Positions 40,401-52,400 of a stretch of DNA of 64,000 nucleotides are shown one piece after another. This DNA is from Oegoconia quadripuncta (Eukaryota > Arthropoda > Insecta > Lepidoptera > Autostichidae): positions 1,573,001 to 1,637,000 of the forward strand of contig OX438752.1 of assembly GCA_949316235.1 (NCBI GenBank), given 5' to 3'. Each line of letters opens with the position of its first letter. Position 1 is the stretch's first letter. The notes below the pieces were generated by a model, which worked only from the letters and a program-made list of their open reading frames with translations, was not told the DNA's origin and did not search any database. A program made the translations under genes and the position numbers.

Positions 40401-43400
40401 AAGTAGGACGCCCACTATTGAGTATGGGCCTACCCCAGTAACCGTTAAAACTTCTTATTCTTCTCTTAACACATTTATCCCGACTGCTCTTAAACGGTGA
40501 AGGAAAACATCGTAAGGACACCCCGCATGTCTGTGAAATAAAATTTCAAATGCATGTGAAGTCCCCAACCCGTATTGGGCCAGCGTGGTGGACTATGGCC
40601 CATACTCCCTCATATACGAGGGAAGGCCTACATCCCTGCAGTGGGATGGTTACGGGCTGATGATGATACACATATATACATTACAACTACACATTGGAAG
40701 TTTAGAAATCCCTCGAAAGATTTTTTCCTTTACCGTTTCTGTGTAATGTAAACAATTCGATCTCCAGCGGGGTATATGTTTAGTACTCTGTACCGTCTTC
40801 TCTAAGGCCCGTATTAATAAACCATCTTGTGACCGGTCTCAAGTAAACCTATCGCCTGCGCAGAAACAGTCATATACTATGTGTTCTCTATAACGTTTTG
40901 TTTAATCCTTCCTGTCCAAACTACCTGCGAGATCGCTTTAGCTTTCTGCGGTCTCCCACTAGTCTCTCCCGATCACCCATGTCCACTCTACTACGTTTCC
41001 ATCCGCATACCACTGATTTTTATAGTTTCTCGTTCACTGTTCATGCAGTCAGGCTGTGGAACTCACTTCCCTCTAATATACGTGACAGCCAGTCATTGGC
41101 CATTTTTAAAGTCCGTGTGAAAGAGCATTATCTTGGGTCCTGTCAATAACCATTATTTATTTATTTATATATTTATTAATATATGTATTAATATATTCAT
41201 TTATATATAATTTATATGTTTGTGTATTTATTCATTTATATATTCGTAGGCTTATTTATGTACTTATTATTATGTACTTAATATTTATTTTCTTATTTTC
41301 ATCTTACTTGTGTGCACTCTATGTTTCCCCTTCACTATTGTTATATCCTATATTGGGTTTGCTGGAAGATATCTCTTTTAGGGATAAGCTCGCCTTTTGT
41401 ATATCTTACTCTTAAGTATCACTGTAATTGTTTTCTGTGTATGCAATAAAGTGTTAAACAACAACAACAATAAACATGTTGATTAATAAACCTAACTTGA
41501 TACTTGAAAAGCATGTGCATACTCAAGCAGTGCTCCTTGAGAGGTGCGCGCATTAATAAACGAAACTCAAGACTATCATTCATTCGCCGGTGAGGCGAAT
41601 ACTTGAGAAGTGATCTCAACTGGGAAGACCTCAAGATTGGTTTATAAATTAGCACGGAGCTTGAGATAGTGTCAACTTCTTAAGACGCACCTCGGATGAT
41701 ACAGCCTCAAGACTTGTATTGAGATTGGTTTATTAATACAGGCCTTAGTCTGCTGCTAAACAGCAATGTTAATAGCATTGTAGTATTCCGGTTGTCAGAG
41801 ATAACATAGCCAGTTCCCCAAGTAAGATGGTGTGGTGATTAAGGTCAGGTGCTAACCCATTGTGCATAAAGAAAAAACTGATGAATTTGCTCTGTATAAG
41901 AATATGACATAGTAATGTCTTCTTCCGAAATGCGAACAGCCAAGGCATGGCACGCCCCTCTCCCCGAAATGCGAACAGCCAAGGCATGGCACGCCCCTCT
42001 CCCCGAAATGCGAACAGCCAAGGCATGGCACGCCCCTCTCCCCGAAATGCGAACAGCCAAGGCATGGCACGCCCCTCTCCCCGAAATCTTGGGATTTTCA
42101 AGAGCAGGAAGAATAGGCATTTACTGAGATCGCGTGCTTTGACCACAGGTGAGATTGTGGTCAAACTCGGTATCTAGTTAACCATAAAGTCAACCTTGTG
42201 AACAGTTATTTCTAAAATCAAAATCAAAAAAAAATATTTATTTCGTAGGATAAAAATTATCACTTGAAAACGTCACATTTTTTATCTTATTATTAAAGTT
42301 TTTGACATTATTGCTCATTCACAAAGCTGATTCCCCAGAGAAGAACGAGCAAGAAACTCAAGGGTTGCTCTATTAAATAAGCCTGGGTTACAATTATATT
42401 GTATTGTAAAATTAGACTGAATATCGCCGAGCGGTCTATGTCCATGCTTGCTTATCATCCAGATAGTCAGAAATTTTATAGTAGCCTTCGGTAAATAATG
42501 TCTGTTTTATGATCGTTTTGAATTTATTTAAAGGTAAATTTTCAATGTCCACTGGAACCTTATTATAAAAGCGTAAATGACTTAGTGACTTTGTGTAAAC
42601 GGCTGACATGAACGGCAAGTTTATATTCTATAAGTTCCAATTCATTTATTAACACTAACATTACATAACCTATGATGTAAGCCTTAGTCAAAATTAAAAA
42701 TAAGATTACATAGACATGTAATTTTATTTTATTTATTGGTACACAAAACAGATTACAATCGTACATGAGAAGAACTTAAAGTTAACTTAGATTCGAACTA
42801 GATTGGAATCCCAAACATGTATACACAACATGGTTGAACAAGAACGAGCTTAATTATTGTATTTTTTTTTTAAATTTTTATCGTTTGATAATAATCTTGG
42901 TGGTTGTTTCAGGTTGTACGGGCTGGACGCGCTGATGGATTACTGCTACAACTTCCTCGACAAGAACGCGACTGAGGTCCTCCAGCACGACTCCTTCTTG
43001 CAGCTCTCTATTGTGAGTGTGTCCTGCTTTTTATTATTGACTAGAAATTCCTTAAAATTGTTTGAACTGTTACCAACTTGTATAATATTAGTATTTCTCG
43101 TTAAAACTCGGTAGTACCAGGCTTTTTGAAGCTAGTAAGAGGTTGGAAGGTTCCATTCTAGCGACAAGGTGCACCACCAACCTATTTAATTTTTTGTCTT
43201 TTAATTAAAGTATGTCAGTAGAAAAAGTATTGTATGTAACTGTGTACTTAGCCTTTGGCCAGCCAGTGGTATAAAATACAATTGCAATGCGCTCTTTATA
43301 TAGACAAAGTTATATAATCAATAAGGTAAAGGGTGAATTTTTCAAGTGGGCCTGCATGGCCAAATCCGAAAATATAAGGTATAGCGAAAAGGAGTCTCGA

Positions 43401-46400
43401 GCCTGATTTTGATGTGAATTGTAACTGCAATTGAAAAATTAAATTGCTAATTGACGACCGGTTGGTGTAGCGGATAGTGATCCTGTCAGCGAAACCAACG
43501 GTTGCGGGTTCGAATCCCGCGACGGGTAAATGTTTGTGTGATGAATACGAACATTTATTCCGGAGTCATGGATGTTTATATAAATATTTACGTATGTTTA
43601 TCCGTTACCAAGTATCCATAGTTAAAGCTTTTTTTTAGTTTGGAACTAGATGATTGGTATAAGTGTCCGAAATATTTATTTATTTAATAAATAACTAATT
43701 CTGGGAAGTAATGGCATACGGCAAATGACTGTGTACAGTACAGTATAAGTTTAAAAGTACCAGGAGAGTAGAAGATAGACTGATAGGTATAAACCCTAAT
43801 ATTATATTCCCCAGCAGCGGAGACCTAAAACTATTGATGTATGTGTATCCTTTTTATGTAGGAAGCCCTGCAAGGCCTTCTGGAGCGCGACTCGTTCTTC
43901 GCCCCAGAAGTGGATATCTTCAAGGCAGTGGGACACTGGTTTCTGGCGAACGAGCAATGGGTCAACTCACAGGAGGGTCAGCCACAAGTGGTGAGTGTTG
44001 AAATATGTGCCAATGGTTTGATTTTAAATTTTCCCACCGATGCCGACGATGGTAGATGGATGGTAGTATGTGAGTTGGGCCCCGTGGGAGGTGAGGCACC
44101 GTCGTGCAATCCGCACCTATCGGCCCAGCAGTCTTGCACAGGTGATGCTAAATAGATAGCGGAATTTCTGTTTTATTTGTTAGCACTCGCATATTTTATA
44201 AATTACTAAAATAAACAAAATACAGTTATAACTAAAATAAATAATAAATAAATAAATATATTTGCACATACACACAGCGCCATCTAGTTCCACACTAAGT
44301 AACTAGGCTTGTATTATGGATACCAGATGGTTGATAAACTACACAAATACATATTTTTTTTTGTAAATAAATACATATATAAATGAAAAACATCCATAAC
44401 TCGGGAACACGTGTCTGTATTCATCATACAAACATATACCCCTAGCGGGATTCGAACCCGCGACCTTTTGGTATAGCAGCAGAGTACTAACACACCAAAC
44501 AGGTCGTCAGATAAATGGTGGATATAAGAAAGAATATAGATTGGGAAACAAGTCCTCGTCGTTGTAGTTCCGGAAAACGACTGACTTCTGTTTCAGAAAA
44601 CAATTTAGAATTCGGAATTTTGAATCGAAATCGAAAAAAGTAAAAAGCCCAAGAGTATCGACAAGACGAGGAGGAAGAGGTTGAACACCTCGTCACAAGA
44701 ATAACAGTATAATATGTATTTTTCCGTGTTTTGTCGACTCCCAAATTGTAACTTAAAGTTTACTTTAAAGAGGTTTTATTGTTCATTGGAGAAATTAAAT
44801 TTATTTTTAAACGACTTCAAAAAAGGAGGAGGTTCTGTATTCGGGGCGTATTTTTTTTTTTTTTTTTTTTTATGTATGTACACCGATATCTCCGAGATTT
44901 GGCGGTTGATTCACATGGTTCTTTTTGTAAATGAAAGGAGATACCGTCGAGTTGGTCCCATTGTAATTTCAGCGCAATCGGTCCAGTAGTTTTTGTGTAA
45001 TCATGGTAAACATCAGAATGGAATTACATATTTAGACGATTTTGTAGTTTTTACACAGGGAAACTAAGTAGGTACAGTTTGGGTTTGTATGGAAAAAGTG
45101 TATAGAAGGTCGGTGTAATTATCAGCAATAAATATGACAAATCGAAGATCATCAGGTCCAGCTGGTACACCCGAACTGCCCATCTAACCTGTAGGAGCGA
45201 GAAGGTTCGCCATCGCACAAAAATTATCAGGGAGATTAGCAACCACGGATAAATACTAATAACTTTTTTTAACCGACTTCAAAAAAGGAGGAGGTTGTGT
45301 ATTCTTTATGTATGTACATCGATTGGGTCCGAGATTTTTAAGCCGATTTACGTCGGTGTGATTATCAACAATAAATGTGACAAATCGAAGATCATCAGGT
45401 CGAGCTGGTACACCCCAAGTGCCCACCTAACCTGTAGGAGCGAGAAGGTTCGCCATCGCACAAAAATTATCATGGAGATTAGCAACCACGGATAAATATT
45501 AAAAACTTTTTTTAACCAACTTCAAAAACGGAGGAGGTTCTGTAATCTTTATGTATGTACATCGATTAGTCCGAGATTTTTAGGCCGATTTACATGATTA
45601 TAAGGCCGTGGCTGCGCTCACGCTGCTCAGCGGACTCCTCGGCAAGCCGGTCGTGTATAAGACCGAGTCTATGCTCGTTCTGTTCGGGCGTTTCCTGGCG
45701 AATACGTGATTTAACGTATCTTTCATAACTACTAGACGTACTCGGCGAGCTTCGGGCGTATCCTGGGAACGCGAAATTGCGTTCCGTGAGGCATTTTTTT
45801 CAAGCCGTAGTACCCTCTCAGTTTCGGTTTCTTTTGACCGACAGTTCTTTAAACGAGCAGCACCATTCGTAGGCTTGCCCATATTGGTCAATTAAAATAG
45901 AGGAATTATAAAACAAGCGAATAAAAATAAAACTGACTGATGATGACATACTGTTATAATAACTTGAGCGGTATGTATTTGAGTAAGCGAACAATTAACT
46001 TAACTAACGACGAATATTGAAAAAAGTGGGTTGTGATTAATCCATTTCAGATATTAAAATTTTATTTCAGTGACTACATTACTAAGTGAGCGACTGGATA
46101 TACAAAGAGGGCAACAAAAGCATAATTGCACTCCGACATAGGTTAGGTTCGAAGGGTATGGCGCAAACGACCCGGACGAGTGCGAGCGAAGCGAGCACGG
46201 GAGTGCTTGGCACCCCGACATGGATAGGTTAGGTTCGAAGGGTATGGCGGAAGCGAGCCGGGCGAGCAGAGCGAGCCCGGATCGCCTGCCATACCCTTCG
46301 TGTTAGGTTGACATGTATGCAATACATTGTTTCATTTAATTAACTACTTCATTTAAGATAAAATGCCGCTCAGTATAAGAATTACATTTGCCAAATATTG

Positions 46401-49400
46401 AAAAAAATACAGGACGTAACGTTGACACTCAAACAAATATTAGGTCGCTCCAATATTATGAAGCTTCTCATTTTGTTTTTTAAGTAACTCAAATTAATGT
46501 TTGTAAGTTCCTGTTCTGTTGATTTCTCCTCACTCGCAGTCAGTCGCTCACTTAGTAATACTATAACCTAAATTCATTAATTTTGAAACTTCAAAATGTA
46601 ATCTACAGTCACTCGTTTTATTGCTACCGATTAAAATATATTAGGTCTTTACCTATGAAATTGCCGTTTTGTATGAAAAAATTTAAACGAATTTTTTTCA
46701 TGTATTTTTTATTTGTATTAATCGAAGTAATCACCCATGCAATCAATGCATCTTTGCCAACGCAGTGGCAGTTTATTGATGCCTTTCTTAAAGAAATCAG
46801 CTGGACGGGAGGCAACAAATTCTTCAAAGGCATGTTGTACTGCCTCTCGGGTATTGAATTTTTTTCCTGCCAAGAAGTTATCCAAATTCTGGAAAAAGTA
46901 GTAGTCTGTAGGCGCAAGGTCTGGTGAGTAGGGCGGATGACGGAGAGCTTCCAACCCCAGTTCTTGCAACTTGGAGACCGTCTGCTGTGCAGTATGAGGC
47001 CGCGCGTTGTCGTGCAGGAGCAGCGGGGAGGAGCGATTGACCAACGCTGGTTGGAGATGTGCCAGCTTCTCCATCATTGTGTTCAGTTCTTCACAGTACA
47101 CATCTGCAGTAATGCTCATCCCGTTTGGTAAGAAGCTGTGATGAATCACACCGGCGCTAGACCACCAAACAGTGACCATCACTTTTCTAGGGGTAAGTTT
47201 TCGTTAGGTGCTGAACCAGGATCCAACCAACTAGCTGAGCGCTTGCGGTTATCAATCAGAACCAATTTTTCATCGCAGGTAACAATGCGGTTCAAAATTC
47301 CTTCATTTGTGTGTCTGTGTGGCACGTCTCGACGCGTACTTCGCGCTGGCGATCATTGAGTTCGTGGGGCACCCATTTGTCAAGCTTTTTTACCTTGCCA
47401 ATTTGACGCAAATGGACCAATATTGTTTTGACGCTAACGTTGAAAGCTGCTGCTAATTCAGCCGTAGATTGTGTATCATCAGCTTCAACAATCGCCTTTA
47501 ATTCGTCATTGTCGACCAAAGTCTTCGGACGACCGCGAGGTTCATTTTTCAGATCGAAATTCCCAGAACGGAAGCGAGCAAACCAATAACAGGTGGTGGC
47601 GTTCGTTTGTAGTGTTAGCTCCGTAAGCGTCGTTGATGTTGCGTGCCGCTTGTGTCGCGTTGCTGCCCACGACGGTACTCATATTCCATAATTACTCGAA
47701 TTTTTAACGTATCCATGATGACGAAAAAGATTGAAATGCGATGAAAATGTAACACTAATCAATAAACAAATGACTACTTTTGGAAATAGAATTCCATGTT
47801 CTTAAAATAAAATTAATTTGAAATTAGAATTCTTAGTCAAACAAAAACTATTTTGATTTGAAATGGCCAGTACTGCAGAACGGCAATTTCATAGGTAAAG
47901 ACCTATTATTTTATTATTTTGTAATGTCTGACCAGACACTAAAAAGAATTAAATAAAAAAGGTTTAAAAAAAAACGACTTCAAAAAACCCGGAAAAAATA
48001 ATTTAATTAAACTACTGCAATAATAATAACTGAAAAGTATAAAATAATAAACCAGAGCAGAATGTTCTTTATAGATAGATGTACACTATTATATATAATG
48101 AGAATACAATACAATTTATATGCTATACAATAATAGTTAGGTATAATAATGAAATTAAAAATATATACAATAGGTACTTTTTGAAGTCGGTGCCTGCCTA
48201 GCCTATAAAATACACAATCTATTTTTTCTTGTGTGCAATAAATAATAAATATATAAATCTAATGAAAGTAAACAGTAATAACTTAATTAATTGAATATTT
48301 AAATTGTATGATGACCTTTGTTAACCGACTTCAAAAAAGGAGGAGGTTCTTTATTCGGGGCGTATTTTTACTGTTTTGTTGATTGTGTATTTTATAGGCT
48401 AGGCAGACACCGACTTCAAAAAGTACCTATTGTATATATTTTTAATTTCATTATTATACCTAACTATTATTGTATAGCATATAAATTGTATTGTATTCTC
48501 ATTATATATAATAGTGTATATCTATCTATAAAGAACATTCTGCTCTGGTTTATTATTTTATACTTTTCAGTTATTATTATTGCAGTAGTTTAATTAAATT
48601 ATTTTTTCCGGGTTTTTTGAAGTCGTTTTTTTTTAAACCTTTTTTATTAAATATAGAATAAACCAAAAAAATATATGTGATCGAATCTATGATGGTTTTT
48701 CCGGTAGGTGAAGATCCTCAAGTGCGTTCGGCTGACGCTGATGAGCCTCGAGGAACTGCTGACGGTGGTGAGGCCGTACGCACTTGTCACCCCCGATATG
48801 CTGCTCGACGCTATACAGGAGAAGACGCAGACGAAGAGTACTGAACTACGTCACAGGGGCCTGCTGGGTAAGTAAATACATAAATATCTTTGCACGTACA
48901 ATGTATACGCTTTTATAATGAGGTTCCAGTGGACATTAAAAATTTACCTTTAAATAAATTCAAAATCATCATAAAACAGACATTATTTACCACAGGCTGT
49001 TATAAAATTTCTGACTATCTGGATGATAAGCAAGCATGGGCATAGACCACTCGGCTATATTCAGTCTAATTATACAATATAATATAATTGTAACCCAAAC
49101 TTATTTAAAGGAGCAAAAAGGAGAAACTCAAGGGGAGTTTCTTGCTCGATCTTCTCTGGGGTATCAGCTTTGTGAATGAGCAATAATGTCAATAATTTTA
49201 ATGTTAATATAAAAAATGTGACGTTTTCAAGTGATAATTTTTACCCTACGAGATAAATATTTTTTGATTTGATCTTTGCACACGTAACGTCATCTATGTT
49301 CTCACTAAGCAACTAGGCTTATATTATGGATACCAGATGGTTGTTATACTATAGAAATGCATCATATTTATCATACGCAAATTGTGCGCAAATATGCGAT

Positions 49401-52400
49401 AAGTCATAATTGGCTTATAGATAAAATTATGTACAATTATTATTTAAATACAACAACTGCATTTTCCAAATATAAAAAAAAAAACATGCCAATTTTAACA
49501 TTTCTTACTTACCTAAACACACAAGACAGGATAAAGAATTTGTAGAGTGTCAAGAAAGCGTGCGTGGGGAAAGCCTGAAAACCAAAATCAAAAAATACTT
49601 TATTTTGTAGGTACACAGGGTACACTTAAAATAGTCAGATTTTACATTTTTTAAGCTACTGCTTGTTCAAAAGCCAATTTTCCCCTGAGAAGAACAAGCA
49701 AGAAACTCGAGAGGTTGCTCTTTTTTTAAAAAAAGCCACGCAAACCACGCACACCACTCGCAGCTTCGGCCCGTATACCGAGAAGTGGTAGGGCCATGGG
49801 ACGGTGATGGGTTATTTCTTACTGACGTTTATGCTGCACTTTCTTCTCCAACGATATCTATGAACTGTAACTAACTATTGCTGTGATTGTGACCTCTTCT
49901 CTCGCTATAATTCTTTCTCTGTGCTCCTAAGCTTTGGGATTATATTGCTGCTTACCTGGACAATCTGTGAGTTTTACTTAACTATATATATACCAACTGA
50001 GACGCACTTATCTTCCTAAACATACATACATAAAGTCACGCCTGTATGTCAACAACATAGGGTTTACTATACTTTGGTTTGGTTGGTGGTAGGGCATTTT
50101 CAATGTCTGTCTGTCTGGCTACCACCGTCTTATCTAAGTCTCCTGCCAACCAGCACTGTTAATAGCATTGTTGTGTTTCGGTGTCGGATATAAGATAGCC
50201 AATCCCCTCAGGGTTTCCTTATCAGTATGCTTCCACCTTTATTTATTTAAAAAGTCTTCAAGGATCTTCAAGTCTAGAGTGAATAGGCATTTACTGGGTG
50301 CGCGTGATACATCTTCGGCTACATCGTCACTTTCCATCAGGTGAGATTGTAGTCAAACGCGAAACCAGTTAAAAAAAAAAAAAATCATCATCATCACAGT
50401 TATTACACCATTTCTTAAAATCATACAGTCTGATTCCAGATGCACAACTATTTACAGATAAACGCAACAAGCTAAATTGTCATATTTACATTAACCTTGC
50501 AAATATCCTCGCCAGGCAATTACCCGCACATTTAGTATACCTTGCAACGGCAAGACTAACCTTGCCCTGCACAGTCCCCTTTCCAGAATCTGTTCCACTC
50601 ATAACGAATACAATGTTAAACACAATAATGATAATGATATTTTTCACTTCAAAGTTTTTAAAAATAACATACTTACACACTTCGCTCTCCCAGTATAAAT
50701 AAATAATGTTGACTGATTATTCATCATTATTCACTTATCTTCTAAATCAAACGTTGTCTTCTATCATTAATGCTGAATACATTTGTAATTGGTAGACATA
50801 TAAGAACTGTACCACAAACCATGTCACATCGAATTATAATATATGTACTACTGTTAATGTACCTAAATTAATAAATAAATAAATTAATTAAAAAAAAAAC
50901 CTTCGGCCTCATCTTCGGTTAACATCAGGGCCCCGATTCTCGCGCGTTCGACATATCACTGCCGATAGACATTGGTATGTCTATCTCTTCCACACTTACA
51001 TGCATGTGCAAAAGCGACAGATCTATGGATGTCTATCGACAGAGAAATGTCGAATGCGCGAGAATTGGGGTCCATGGGCTCTACCGCCTAACTCAAAGCT
51101 ATAGCGATAGCAATGCACTGTCCTTGTCACTGTGTTACGATATGACAAGGATGGACGGTGCATTGACTTCATAAACGATAACAAATTTCAAAGCAATTGT
51201 GTCTGACTGTAGGCGTGACTGAAGATAAATTCTAGCCGGTTGTGCATGTGTTTTTGCAAAATTGAAATTTCCATCACATTATGATAACCGTAACATCAGG
51301 TCTATACGTCCGCCTCTAGTGGTGCACAAGCATAAGACTGTCGCATTTACTGGCAGGTCGTTATCAAGCGACCAAGTGCTGGAACAATATACCTCCTCCT
51401 TAGGGGATAGCTGAAAATCAGTGTTTTGCTCAAAGAGCAATCTAATACACTGAGCTATGACCCATTTGTACTGCTGCAGCACATACATGCGTTAGTGTTA
51501 CAATATTATGTTATTGTTGTTGATGTGTTACCTTATCTGTGTATCAATATGTATAAGCTAAATGTATGTATGTGACCGGGGAAACAAATAAAGGCTTTAT
51601 CTATCTATCTAAAAAAAATGCAATGTCTGTCCGTTGACTGTCCAGTGGCAGAGGAGAACGTGGCGACACCGAAGCGTGGCGCCCGCGTGATATCCGGCGA
51701 CATGCGCTCGGCGCTGCTGGACGGCGACACCGACACCTACGACATGGAGCGCGGCTACACGCGACACACCATCAGCGACGCGCCGGACAACCCCGGCATC
51801 GTCGTGCGGCTCGCGGCCAGGACCATCGTCAACCACGTGCGTCTGCTGCTGTGGGACCGCGACAACAGGTCGGTACCGCAACGGGCCACAGTTCAGTACC
51901 TCTACCATGAGTGACTATAGTAAAATCGTTTAACGTGACGACAATAGTAAACGTACGAACGCTGCGTGAATAGTTAACGTTAATTTCACACCATGAGTTT
52001 CATTGTTCGTAACTACAATCGCTAGCGTAAGCACGAGAGCCAGGATAGTTAAGGGGTTCTATGACTATCTTCACACGTATCGAAAAGTCTCTTTCATATT
52101 ATCTATGATAAACAAGGATAGCATTATCGGCCAGGAGTCCAAGCCCAAAAAACTTATTAAAAAAAAAGAATTGACCGTGAGTGTACGATCGTTCGTTGTT
52201 TTGTTTTTAGTTTATCTAACTGAAGTTTCATTATCGGTACATACGGTAGTGTTTTTGTAAAAACAAAATGAGGACGAGTTTAAGTCAATTTTGTAAAAAC
52301 AAACCCATGATCAAGATATTGTAATTAGTATAAGTACATAGTAAAAATGGTTTGTTACCCATACCTTTCCCTGATAACATGTCTTTCATGGCGTGATGTT

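Noticed and set aside
41927..42082. CRISPR-like direct repeats
   Set aside because: Units are contiguous with no unique spacers, and the context is a eukaryotic intron with LINE sequence.
51618..51914. 98-codon ORF starting at ATG 51618 as an independent small gene
   Set aside because: It is BTBD9 exon 8 with read-through into flanking intron; the real boundaries are 51646 and 51868.
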